The position numbers and the translations under genes were made by a program. The notes beneath the pieces were generated by a model that worked only from the letters and a program-made list of their open reading frames with translations, was not told the origin of the DNA and searched no databases. A DNA stretch of 16,617 bases from Desulfovibrionaceae bacterium UBA930 (GTDB lineage Bacteria; Desulfobacterota; Desulfovibrionia; Desulfovibrionales; Desulfovibrionaceae): assembly GCA_002293605.1 (NCBI GenBank), contig DBDO01000179.1, positions 12,364-28,980 on the forward strand. The letters are read 5' to 3'. Below, in pieces: positions 7,056 to 13,828 of the stretch. Positions within the stretch are counted from its first letter, which is position 1, and each line of letters opens with the position of its first letter.

Positions 7056-7489
7056 TCGCAAGTTTTTACGAGGGCAGGGTGCGCATTCGTACGCATGCCT
7101 TGAAAAATCCCGCTACCCTGTCCATGGTGGAGCAGTTTGTCAAAGGCCAGGAAGGCGTGCTGGATATTGCGGCCAATTCCCGCACCGGCAGTTTGCTGGT
7201 GCATTACGACCCGAGCGTGATATCACGCGAGTGCTTGTCTTCGGCCCTGCACGTTCTGGAAGCGCAACTGGCCGAAAGTCCCGCCCCGGAACGGACTATG
7301 CGAAAGCGACGGAACGCGCTTTCCCCCAAGGCTGAAAGCGCGGCCTTGGTCGGACTTTACAGCCTCACGCTGGCCGGAGCTTTTGTGAACTCCCGCCTGC
7401 ATACGGCAACGGCGCTGCTTTTTACCCTTTGCGCGGGCCTGCACCTGTACAAGCGAAGAGCCTTTTTACGGGAGAAGCCCCTGCGCTGA
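7052..7489 (+). CDS. fezC: HMA-like domain membrane protein, probable ferrosome protein FezC
   Basis: This is a 145-residue protein. Residues 1-55 form an HMA-like beta-alpha-beta domain without CxxC, starting with YEGRVRIRTHAL and ending with a strand SLLVHYDP. A basic linker (RTMRKRR, 81-87) leads to two predicted membrane helices (about 96-112 and 117-133) and a basic C-terminus. The GRVRIR stretch (8-13) repeats the GRIRLR of the preceding ATPase, which suggests that both bind the same partner or ligand. ATG 7052 overlaps the ATPase stop (ATGA) and follows GGGGAG at about 7040. Order and domain content match the third gene of the fezABC operon known from Desulfovibrio magneticus. A strong terminator follows 24 bases after the stop. 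Confidence 0.75.
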   Translation: MIASFYEGRVRIRTHALKNPATLSMVEQFVKGQEGVLDIAANSRTGSLLVHYDPSVISRECLSSALHVLEAQLAESPAPERTMRKRRNALSPKAESAALVGLYSLTLAGAFVNSRLHTATALLFTLCAGLHLYKRRAFLREKPLR

Positions 7490-7512
7490 CTGCCGGGGCA
7501 GACTTGACGGCG

Positions 7513-7556
7513 GGCCGGGAATAGATGAAATTCATCCTTCCCGGCCTATCGTTTTT
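7513..7556 (+). terminator. Rho-independent terminator of the fez-like operon
   Basis: GGCCGGGAA (7513-7521) pairs perfectly with TTCCCGGCC (7538-7546), and the inner GATGAA/TTCATC (7524-7529 with 7531-7536) extends the hairpin. The stem is followed by TATCG and five T residues (7552-7556). It lies between fezC and the RdgC-like gene and marks the fez-like genes as a separate transcription unit. Confidence 0.8.
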
Positions 7557-7573
7557 CAGCAAAAGGAACAGGC

Positions 7574-8182
7574 ATGTCATTTCTCAAGACAAGCACAAGC
7601 TTTACCCGCTTTCGCATCACAGACCCGGCACCGCCCTCACTCTGGACAGAACTGACGGACCGGCTGCGCAAGAACGCTTTTACCGATATTGATGAGCTTC
7701 CCGAAGAGCGCTCCTTTGGCTGGACCTCGTTTGAGGATATGCTGGACACGAGCTTTGCCGTCAACCCTGTGGAAAAAGGCCAGTACATCGCCTTTTGCCT
7801 GCGTCTGGACACCAGGCGCGTGCCCCCGGCGGTGATCAAGAAGCATCTGGCCCTGGCCCTGCGCAAAGAAGAAGCGCAAAACCGTGAAATGGGCAAAAAA
7901 TTCGTTTCGCGCGAACGCAAAAAAGAACTGAAAGAGCAGGTCATGCTGCGCCTGAGAATGCGCTTTCTGCCCATTCCCGCAGAGTTTCAGGTGATCTGGA
8001 ATACGGCTTCATCCATGCTCTATTTTGCCTCAACGCAACAAAAAATGCTGGATATGTTTGAGGAGCTGTTTGTGCGCACCTTTGAACTGCATGTCGCGCC
8101 CCTGTCCCCCTATGAACTCGCCGCCTTTCATCTGAAAGACCCCCTGCGGCTTGACACCCTCGAACCTACGCGCTTTGCCTGA
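7574..8182 (+). CDS. rdgC: RdgC-like protein, N-terminal half
   Basis: RdgC is a ring-forming DNA-binding protein that restrains RecA and other recombination functions. This 202-residue product matches the first two thirds of E. coli RdgC (303 residues) in order. It has an SFGW turn (47-50), a GQYIAFCLRLDTRRVPPAVIKKHL strand-helix (69-92), a charged helix ending GKKFVSRERKKELKEQV (108-123), then LRMRFLPI, IWNTASSMLYFAST (141-154) and a helix leading to FELHVAPLSP (170-179). These align with the family's AFSR, MVDCASAKKAED and LGSLPVVPLS stretches. It ends where the family's C-terminal part should begin, and that part appears to be supplied by the next gene. ATG 7574 follows AAGGA (7563-7567). 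Similarity is judged by eye from memory of the family. Confidence 0.75.
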   Translation: MSFLKTSTSFTRFRITDPAPPSLWTELTDRLRKNAFTDIDELPEERSFGWTSFEDMLDTSFAVNPVEKGQYIAFCLRLDTRRVPPAVIKKHLALALRKEEAQNREMGKKFVSRERKKELKEQVMLRLRMRFLPIPAEFQVIWNTASSMLYFASTQQKMLDMFEELFVRTFELHVAPLSPYELAAFHLKDPLRLDTLEPTRFA

Positions 8183-8190
8183 GGCCGACC

Positions 8191-8718
8191 ATGAGTGACG
8201 CACCCTATCTTGGACAAACAACGGATCTCGTTCTCGGCCAGGAGTTTCTCACCTGGCTCTGGTACCGCAGTGCAACTGGTGGCATCTTCAACGATGCTTC
8301 AGGCCAGCCTTTTTCCGTCAGCATGGAACAGCGCATTGTCGTGCAGGGCGGAGAAGGGGATCATGTGGAAACAGCCAGCGTGTCCGGGCTTGATTCGGAA
8401 CTGCGCGAAGCCCGCATGGGCCTGACCATGGGCAAAAAGGTGACCAGGGCTCTTTTGCGCTTTGAGCGCGGCCCTGAGGAATGGCAATTGACCCTGAAAG
8501 CCTCTGACTTCAGCCTGGGCAGTCTGAAAACTCCGAAAATCGAAACGAGTGATCGCGATGGGGCCGACCCGGACGCCCTGTTGCTGGAAAAAATGTATCT
8601 GGTGGAAAGCTGCCTTGAACTTCTGGATGCGCTCTATGCCGCCTTTTTGCAGGTCCGTCTCGATGCCGCGAGGTGGAAAGAAGAAGTGGCGGGCTTGCAG
8701 CAGTGGATGCTGCACTAG
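8191..8718 (+). CDS. RdgC-like protein, C-terminal half encoded separately
   Basis: This 175-residue protein begins 8 bases after the RdgC-like gene, in a different reading frame. It opens with LGQEFLTWLWYRS (15-27). The segment LTMGKKVTRALLRFERGPEEWQLTLKASDFSLGSLKTPKI (78-117) resembles the E. coli RdgC segment containing EAGKVVTKLALDW and GSLKRLKF. A helical C-terminus (127-172) follows. I read it as the C-terminal half of RdgC made as an independent polypeptide. ATG 8191 is preceded by GAGG within the previous stop region. Both halves look intact, with proper starts and ribosome sites, so a stable split gene is more likely than a recent frameshift. It has no recognisable catalytic motif, and alone it would be called hypothetical. 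Confidence 0.6.
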   Translation: MSDAPYLGQTTDLVLGQEFLTWLWYRSATGGIFNDASGQPFSVSMEQRIVVQGGEGDHVETASVSGLDSELREARMGLTMGKKVTRALLRFERGPEEWQLTLKASDFSLGSLKTPKIETSDRDGADPDALLLEKMYLVESCLELLDALYAAFLQVRLDAARWKEEVAGLQQWMLH

Positions 8719-8739
8719 TTTTTGAAGGGGTGCCTGCGC

Positions 8740-9849
8740 TTGTCTGTATTCTGGCCTATGCTTTTTTTGCTCCTTGTCTGCACGGGCGGCACGCTTTTCT
8801 GGCTTGCGCCCGCTTCGCGCAGGCCTGTGCTGTCGCCCGCGCTTGCCCTGCGTATGCTGCAAAAGCTGCTCTGGCTAGGGAGCGTTTTTCTCGGCATAAC
8901 CCTGGTCAGCTTTCTGGTCATTCACCTTGCGCCCGGTTCTCCCACTGATCTGGAGACCACTCTTAACCCGCTCGCCGATGCTGCGGCCCAGCAGCGCTTG
9001 GCCGCCTTCTACGGCCTGGACAAGCCCCTGTACGAGCAGTATTGGATCTGGCTGAAGCAACTGGCGCAGCTTGATTTCGGCAATTCCATGAGCAGCGATG
9101 CCCGCCCGGTTATCGACAAAATCGCCGAGCGCCTTCCCCTGACCTTGTGGATCAACCTGACAGTTCTTTTCCTCACGCTTTTGCTGGCTGTTCCCATCGG
9201 CCTTTTCGCAGCCCGGTACAGGGGCGGGCTGTTTGACAAGGCGACCACGCTCTTCGTCTTCATCGGTTTTTCCATGCCCGGTTTCTGGCTGGCCCTGCTC
9301 TTGGTGGTGCAATTCTCCATCACCTGGCAGTGGCTGCCACTTTCGGGCGTAAGTTCTATGGATTACGCCTCGCTTTCTCCCGCAGGCAAGGCGCTTGACC
9401 TGATGAGCCATCTGACGCTGCCGATTTTTGTGGCTACTTTCGGCAGTCTTGCCGGCATGTCCCGTTTCATGCGGGCATCGGTTCTTGAAGTGCTGCGTCA
9501 GGACTATATTCTGACCGCAAGGGCCAAGGGCCTGCCGGAGCGGGTGGTCTTGTTCCGGCACGCCCTGTCTAACGCCCTTTTGCCGGTTATCACGCTGCTC
9601 GGTTTGCAACTGCCCGGACTCATAGGTGGCAGCGTCATTCTGGAAACGGTCTTTTCCCTGCCCGGCCTGGGACAGCTTTTTTATAACGGGGTTATGGCCC
9701 GCGACTATCCTCTGATCATGGGCAATCTGGTGCTCGGGGCCGTGCTGACCCTGGCCGGAAATCTGCTGGCCGATTTTTGCTACGGGCTGGCCGATCCAAG
9801 AATCAGGGCGGGTATCAAAAAAGCGCGCGATGGGGAGGCCTTTTCATGA
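8740..9849 (+). CDS. ABC transporter permease, OppB/DppB type
   Basis: This is an inner-membrane permease of the oligopeptide/dipeptide/nickel ABC importer family. From residue 39 it shows the canonical layout: MLQKLLWLGSVFLGITLVSFLVIHLAPGSP, a periplasmic loop with YGLDKPLYEQYWIWL and LDFGNSM, then five further membrane helices. The EAA loop is DYILTARAKGLPERVVLFRHALSNALLPVIT, and it ends with the family sequence ETVFSLPGLGQLF...DYPLIMG. TTG 8740 is chosen as start because GAAGGGG lies 9 bases upstream; TTG 8722, ATG 8758 and ATG 8854 are in-frame alternatives. Except with ATG 8854, the protein carries an extra N-terminal hydrophobic segment absent from typical OppB. The substrate cannot be read from a permease. 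The gene overlaps the next one by ATGA. Confidence 0.9.
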   Translation: MSVFWPMLFLLLVCTGGTLFWLAPASRRPVLSPALALRMLQKLLWLGSVFLGITLVSFLVIHLAPGSPTDLETTLNPLADAAAQQRLAAFYGLDKPLYEQYWIWLKQLAQLDFGNSMSSDARPVIDKIAERLPLTLWINLTVLFLTLLLAVPIGLFAARYRGGLFDKATTLFVFIGFSMPGFWLALLLVVQFSITWQWLPLSGVSSMDYASLSPAGKALDLMSHLTLPIFVATFGSLAGMSRFMRASVLEVLRQDYILTARAKGLPERVVLFRHALSNALLPVITLLGLQLPGLIGGSVILETVFSLPGLGQLFYNGVMARDYPLIMGNLVLGAVLTLAGNLLADFCYGLADPRIRAGIKKARDGEAFS

Positions 9850-10682
9850 GCGCCGCCCGTTTTCGCTCCGTGTGCAGCCGCTACGGCCTGCTTATGCTCG
9901 GGCTCTTTCTTGTGGGCTGTATGGCGCTGGCCGCCCTGCTCGCGCCTTTTCTGGCCACTCACGATTATCTGCTGCGTGATAACAGTGCCATTCTGCTGCC
10001 GCCCGGCCCAGAGCATTTTTTCGGTACGGATGAACTGGGTCGGGATCTTTTTTCCCGTGTGCTTTACGGCGCACGGGTTTCTTTGTGGATAGGTTTTGTC
10101 TCCGTGGGCATTTCCCTATCCATCGGTATTACCTTGGGGCTTGTTGCCGGGTATTTTCGCGGTCTTGTTGATGAATGCATCATGCGCTTCGTGGATGTCA
10201 TGCTCTGCTTTCCCTCGCTTTTTCTCATTCTGGCGGTTATCGCCTTTCTGGGGCAGAGCCTGGTCAACATCATGATCATCATCGGGCTGACCTCATGGAT
10301 GGGAGTCTGCCGCCTGGTGCGCGCGGAAGCCCTTTCCCTGCGCGAGCGGGAGTTCATTCATGCGGCCCGCCTTGCCGGGGCAGGCGCGCCGCGCATTTTG
10401 TTCCGGCATATTCTGCCCAATGCGGCGGCCCCGGTGCTGGTTTCGGCAACCTTGGGCGTTGCCGGGGCCATTTTGCTGGAATCAGGGCTTTCTTTTCTCG
10501 GCATCGGCGTTGAATACCCCATGCCAAGCTGGGGCAACATTCTTATAGAAGGCAAGCAGACCCTTGGCGTGGCCTGGTGGCTCTCTCTTTTTCCGGGGCT
10601 CGCCATTTTGCTGACCGTGCTCGGCTACAACCTGCTGGGCGAGGCCTTGCGGGATCTTTTAGATCCCCGTATTGCCAAGTAG
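9846..10682 (+). CDS. ABC transporter permease, OppC/DppC type
   Basis: This is the partner permease, 278 residues. It has an N-terminal membrane helix (about 13-38), LAPFLATHDYLLRD, then the diagnostic HFFGTDELGRDLFSRVLYGARVSLWIGFV block, four more helices, and an EAA loop (about 167-195, FIHAARLAGAGAPRILFRHILPNAAAPVLV). The C-terminus is FLGIGVEYPMPSWGNIL...NLLGEALRDLLDPRIAK. ATG 9846 overlaps the OppB-type stop (ATGA) and has GGGGAGG at 9832-9838. Earlier in-frame starts would add about 23 residues translated from inside the OppB-type gene and are rejected. No binding protein or OppD/OppF ATPases are adjacent on either side, so these must be encoded elsewhere if the system is functional. 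Confidence 0.93.
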   Translation: MSAARFRSVCSRYGLLMLGLFLVGCMALAALLAPFLATHDYLLRDNSAILLPPGPEHFFGTDELGRDLFSRVLYGARVSLWIGFVSVGISLSIGITLGLVAGYFRGLVDECIMRFVDVMLCFPSLFLILAVIAFLGQSLVNIMIIIGLTSWMGVCRLVRAEALSLREREFIHAARLAGAGAPRILFRHILPNAAAPVLVSATLGVAGAILLESGLSFLGIGVEYPMPSWGNILIEGKQTLGVAWWLSLFPGLAILLTVLGYNLLGEALRDLLDPRIAK

Positions 10683-10726
10683 CCTGCCGGGGGCTATACA
10701 AGCAGGGCTAATATGGATTGTTTTTT

Positions 10727-10773
10727 GGGGCGCTGCCCTCTGTCGGAGGGGACAGGGGAGGCTCTGTCTCCCC
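10727..10773 (+). repeat. GC-rich hairpin repeat between oppC-type gene and recN (copy B)
   Basis: This stretch has GGGC-GCT-GCCC (10728-10738), an imperfect inverted pair CTCTGTC/GACAGGGG, and a hairpin GGGGAG-N7-CTCCCC (10755-10773) followed by GAAAAAAT. The GGGC-GCT-GCCC core is the same as at the window's end (16586-16596) and related to those at 2744-2754 and 13797-13807. A T6 run (10721-10726) precedes it. Roles in ending the permease transcript or in mRNA stability are possible. Confidence 0.5.
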
Positions 10774-10813
10774 GAAAAAATAGGCCCTATATTCGATTAT
10801 CCGGATGTTTTCC

Positions 10814-12400
10814 ATGCTGGAACTTTTGCGCATACACGACCTGGCCCTGATCGAGGACATCGAGATGGAATTTTCGTCCGGCATGAACGTGCTTACGGGC
10901 GAAACCGGAGCGGGCAAAAGCTTTATCCTGAAGGCCTTGAATTTCCTTACCGGAGACAGGCTGGATACGGATATGGTCCGGCCCGGCAAGGAAAAGGCGG
11001 TGGTGGAAGCCCTGTTCGTGCTGGACGGGGAAGAGACTGTGCTGCGTAGAGAACTGCTTGCGGAGAGCGGCCGTAGTCGTCTTTTTCTTAATGACCGGCT
11101 CTGCTCGCAGGAACTGGTGCGGGAGATGCGCGCACGGCTCGTGCTGCATACCAGCCAGCACGGGCAGCAGAAGCTTTTGCAGCCTTCCTTTCAGGCCGCC
11201 ATTCTGGATGACTTTCTGGCCCGGCCAGATCTTCTGGAGGTAAAAGAGCGCCTGAGCCGCCGCCTTGCGGACTGCGCGGCCAGGATTGAGGCCCTGGATC
11301 AGGCCCGGCTGGCCCTGGAAGACAAGCGTGACGTTCTGGAGTATCAGCGCCAGGAAATTGAGAAGATCGCGCCAAAAGCCGGGGAAGAAGAGGAACTTGA
11401 AGCGCGCCGCGCTGCATTCCGCAATCAGGCGGGTATTGCGGAAAACGCGGCAAAGGCGCGAGGGGCACTGCAAGGGGATGAGGACGGTCCCGGCCTGTAC
11501 CGGCAGCTCACTAGCCTGGAAAAGGCCGTGGACGCCCTGGCAGGGATGCTGGATGAATTTTCCGATGCGCCGGAAATGCTTGCCGGACTGCGTATTTCTT
11601 TGCAGGAACTGGAAGGGCGCTTGCGCGGGGCCGAGCGCGGCGCAGACCAGGCACCGGATATAGAAGCCATTGAGTCGCGCCTCTACGCCCTTGCGCAGCT
11701 CAAGCGCAAATTGAAGCGTCCCTTGGAGTCCATTGTTGCCCTGCATCGCGAGATTACTGAAAATCTTGATTTTCTTGATGATTGCGCGTTGAATCGCAAA
11801 GGCCTGGAGCAGGAGGAGCGGGAACTGGGCGATGCCCTGGCAGCGCTGCTGGCCGAGTTGAATCCTGCCAGACGCAAGGCTGCGGAGCTGCTTGGCGAGG
11901 CCCTGCAAGAGGAACTCAAAGGCTTGGGATTTTCCGAACATCTGCGGGTTATTTTTAAGTTTAACCCGCAGGTCTTGTATGCCGGACGGGAAGACTGTAC
12001 GGAACTGCGTGCCCGCCTGTTCTGGCAGCCCAACCCTGGCCAGCCGCCGCAGCCTCTGGACCGGATCGCATCCGGAGGGGAGCTTTCCCGCTTTTTGCTG
12101 GCAGTTGTGAGTTTAATAAGCAAAAACACCAGCGAACGTCCGACCCTGATATTTGACGAGGTGGATTCGGGAGTAGGGGGCCTGACCCTGAACCGGGTGG
12201 CGGAGAGCCTGCAAAAACTGGCAGCATCCCGCCAGATGCTGCTGATTACCCACTGGCCCCAGCTCGCTTCACGCGCCGGGCGGCATTTTGTGGTGGAAAA
12301 AGAAGTGCTTGATGGAAAAACCTATACCCGTTGCACCCGGCTTGCCCCTGAAGGCATTCCAGCCGAACTTTCCCGCATGTCCGGAACAGTGAAGGAGTAG
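10814..12400 (+). CDS. recN: DNA repair protein RecN
   Basis: RecN is an SMC-like ATPase of double-strand-break repair that acts with RecA. The product is 528 residues (E. coli 553). The N-terminal sequence MLELLRIHDLALIEDIEMEFSSGM leads to Walker A GETGAGKS (residues 29-36). A long helical, charged middle (about 150-370) forms the short SMC-type coiled coils. The C-terminal lobe has the signature ASGGELSR (419-426) and Walker B TLIFDEVDSGVGG with Asp448 and Glu449, then a final LLITHWPQLASRAGRHF. ATG 10814 gives the standard family start; ATG 10805, three codons earlier, is possible but both have weak ribosome sites. The stop is 3 bases before the next start, implying co-transcription with the hydrolase. 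Confidence 0.95.
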   Translation: MLELLRIHDLALIEDIEMEFSSGMNVLTGETGAGKSFILKALNFLTGDRLDTDMVRPGKEKAVVEALFVLDGEETVLRRELLAESGRSRLFLNDRLCSQELVREMRARLVLHTSQHGQQKLLQPSFQAAILDDFLARPDLLEVKERLSRRLADCAARIEALDQARLALEDKRDVLEYQRQEIEKIAPKAGEEEELEARRAAFRNQAGIAENAAKARGALQGDEDGPGLYRQLTSLEKAVDALAGMLDEFSDAPEMLAGLRISLQELEGRLRGAERGADQAPDIEAIESRLYALAQLKRKLKRPLESIVALHREITENLDFLDDCALNRKGLEQEERELGDALAALLAELNPARRKAAELLGEALQEELKGLGFSEHLRVIFKFNPQVLYAGREDCTELRARLFWQPNPGQPPQPLDRIASGGELSRFLLAVVSLISKNTSERPTLIFDEVDSGVGGLTLNRVAESLQKLAASRQMLLITHWPQLASRAGRHFVVEKEVLDGKTYTRCTRLAPEGIPAELSRMSGTVKE

Positions 12401-12403
12401 GGC

Positions 12404-13204
12404 GTGCGCAGAGCTTTCGGTACAGCCTGTCTTTTATTACACGGCCTTGGCGGCACCCCTTTTGAAGTGGCACCGCTTGCCCCTCCCCTGCGGGCGCTGG
12501 GCTGCACAGTGGAAATTCCCCTGTATCCGGGGCATGGGACCAGCCCCGAAGACTTTCAGACCACCTTTTTCCCCGACTGGCTGGCGCATGCTGAGGAGCG
12601 CTTTCTGGCTCTGGCCGCGACCCATGCCAGGGTGATTCCCATTGGCTTTTCCATGGGTGGGAGCATTGCCCTTACGCTGGCCGCAAAATACCCGGATCTG
12701 CCGCAACTGGCCGGGGTGGTGGCGCTTACGCCTCCCTACAGCATTCGCTACCGTCAACTGCTGCTCAGGCGTCTTACAGCCAGGTTGCGCGGCCTCTGGA
12801 AAAAGGCAATGGCGCGGCAGTCCGCTCAGGCCGAGCAGCCTGTGCAGGCTTCTGCCCGTCCCACATCGCGCGAGCTCGCCCCTCATGAGGGCTATGAAGA
12901 CGCCTTTCATCCGCCCCAACTACTCAGTCTGGGCAAGGGGCTGCGGGCCATGCGGACTCTTTTGCCCGCCCTGTCCTGCCCGCTCTTTATGATGGCGGAG
13001 GTGGACGACTGGATCTGCCCGCCCGAAGCGGGGCTGACCATAGCCCGTACAGTGGCCTCGCGCGATGTCAGCCTGCGCTGGGTGCGGATGCTGGAGCATG
13101 TGACACATCACCATATGCTGACCACGCACCGGGATACCAGGGAGCTTGTCGCGCGATCCGTGGCCGCTTTTGTGGAAGGCCTGCTCCGGGACGCAACAGC
13201 CTGA
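12404..13204 (+). CDS. Alpha/beta hydrolase, carboxylesterase (Est30)-like
   Basis: This is a cytoplasmic alpha/beta-hydrolase of 266 residues with no signal peptide. The oxyanion-hole motif is LLLHGLGGTPFE (residues 10-21), followed by YPGHGTSPEDF typical of thermostable carboxylesterase/monoglyceride lipase relatives. The nucleophile elbow is GFSMGGS with Ser83. The acid is Asp201 or Asp202 in EVDDWICPPE, and the base is probably His232 in LEHVTHHHM. A charged, Ala/Gln-rich insert at about 125-160 could be a lid. GTG 12404 is supported by AAGGAG (12392-12397) 6 bases upstream and sits 3 bases after recN. The natural substrate is unknown; esterase activity on short acyl chains is the family expectation. 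Confidence 0.85.
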   Translation: MRRAFGTACLLLHGLGGTPFEVAPLAPPLRALGCTVEIPLYPGHGTSPEDFQTTFFPDWLAHAEERFLALAATHARVIPIGFSMGGSIALTLAAKYPDLPQLAGVVALTPPYSIRYRQLLLRRLTARLRGLWKKAMARQSAQAEQPVQASARPTSRELAPHEGYEDAFHPPQLLSLGKGLRAMRTLLPALSCPLFMMAEVDDWICPPEAGLTIARTVASRDVSLRWVRMLEHVTHHHMLTTHRDTRELVARSVAAFVEGLLRDATA

Positions 13205-13234
13205 GGCGCGCCCCGCCTGGAACGCAAAAAAGCG

Positions 13235-13263
13235 TTGCCTCTTTGTGCGTCAGCGGGTATGAA
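13235..13263 (+). promoter_or_regulatory. Candidate sigma-70 promoter upstream of yajC
   Basis: TTGCCT (13235-13240) and TATGAA (13258-13263) are spaced by 17 bases and lie 38 bases before the yajC ATG. Each hexamer matches 4 of 6 or better. Just upstream, AACGC-A6-GCGTT (13221-13236) can form a small hairpin that may end the recN-hydrolase transcript; it overlaps the -35 by two bases. Confidence 0.35.
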
Positions 13264-13301
13264 GGGTTGACTTTTTGTACTTCACCCCTTCGGAGGATGC
13301 T

Positions 13302-13652
13302 ATGTTTTGGGCAACAAACGCGTACGCCATGGGCGGCGCCGGAGGCGGCGATGCCGCCGGGGGCATGATGAATTTCATCCCCCTCATTCTCATGTTTGCA
13401 GTGTTCTATTTTTTGCTTATCCGTCCCCAGCAGAAGCGGGCCAAGGAACATCAGAACATGTTGAACAACGTTAAGCGCGGCGATGAAGTGATCACCGCAG
13501 GGGGCTTGCACGGGCGCGTTATTGAAACAGCGGAGCAGCATCTGATCGTGGATCTTGGAGAAACCAAGGTGAAGCTGTCGCGCAACGCCGTTTCCGCTGT
13601 TGTGGGTTTGCCTAAAGCTGCGGACAAGCCGTCCAAAAAAGCGGACAAATAA
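13302..13652 (+). CDS. yajC: Sec translocase accessory subunit YajC
   Basis: YajC associates with SecDF in the inner membrane and supports SecYEG-dependent export. The product is 116 residues. A Gly-rich N-terminus leads to one membrane helix (about 24-41, FIPLILMFAVFYFLLIRP). The family motif RPQQKRAKEHQNML follows, then the cytoplasmic domain with GDEVITAGGLHGRVIE and a Lys-rich tail. ATG 13302 is fixed by GGAGG at 13292-13296; an earlier in-frame TTG at 13275 would place extra residues before the family start and overlap that ribosome site. The order yajC-secD-secF is the standard one, but here yajC is separated from secD by 176 bases of hairpin-rich DNA. Confidence 0.95.
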   Translation: MFWATNAYAMGGAGGGDAAGGMMNFIPLILMFAVFYFLLIRPQQKRAKEHQNMLNNVKRGDEVITAGGLHGRVIETAEQHLIVDLGETKVKLSRNAVSAVVGLPKAADKPSKKADK

Positions 13653-13659
13653 GCTCTTT

Positions 13660-13721
13660 ACCAGAAGGCGAGCGAAACTCGCTGGTACGATACTCTGATG
13701 AGCGGGCTCCCTGTGAGCCCG
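13660..13721 (+). other. Two tandem hairpins between yajC and secD
   Basis: ACCAG-AAG-GCGAG-CGAAA-CTCGC-TGGT (13660-13686) and CGGGCTC-CCTGT-GAGCCCG (13703-13721) are two well-formed stem-loops directly after yajC. Neither has a T-run, so they are not typical intrinsic terminators. They may moderate read-through or protect the upstream message, and they run into the composite repeat at 13725. Confidence 0.5.
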
Positions 13722-13724
13722 TGA

Positions 13725-13809
13725 CCGGAAAAGCGGCGCACAGCGCCGTTTTTCCGGAATGCGGGTCCAGAGTCCTGAGGCCCTTGGCGGGGAGTGGGGC
13801 AACGCCCAC
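13725..13809 (+). repeat. Composite palindromic intergenic repeat, copy C
   Basis: A 15-bp stem with an ACA loop (13725-13739 paired with 13743-13757) has a single G-T mismatch, which would be a G-U pair in RNA. Its core CCGGAAAAGCGGCG closely matches the stem at 2666-2704. After 36 bases comes GTGGG-N6-CCCAC (13794-13809), alternatively GGGC-AAC-GCCC. The element ends 19 bases before the secD start. The same architecture and linker motifs are present in copy A on the same strand. Confidence 0.75.
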
Positions 13810-13828
13810 ATAACAATAGAGGAATTTC

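Noticed and set aside
7504..7532. TTGACG as -35 of a promoter for the rdgC-like genes
   Set aside because: No acceptable -10 occurs at 16-18 bases, and the stretch is taken up by the terminator hairpin.
8182..8191. Recent frameshift or sequencing error as the cause of the rdgC split
   Set aside because: The second gene has its own ATG and a GAGG ribosome-site core, and the first ends with a normal stop after a complete fold unit; not fully excluded without relatives.
9777..9845. Upstream start for the OppC-type permease
   Set aside because: The extra 23 residues come from another frame of the OppB-type gene; ATG 9846 has a strong ribosome site and ATGA overlap.
10787..11941. Minus-strand open frame of 384 codons opposite recN
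   Set aside because: It is a shadow of the recN reading frame; the RecN protein is complete with Walker A, signature and Walker B.
13275..13301. Upstream TTG start for yajC
   Set aside because: The added residues would be encoded by the ribosome-binding region itself; ATG 13302 has GGAGG with correct spacing and the family-typical N-terminus.
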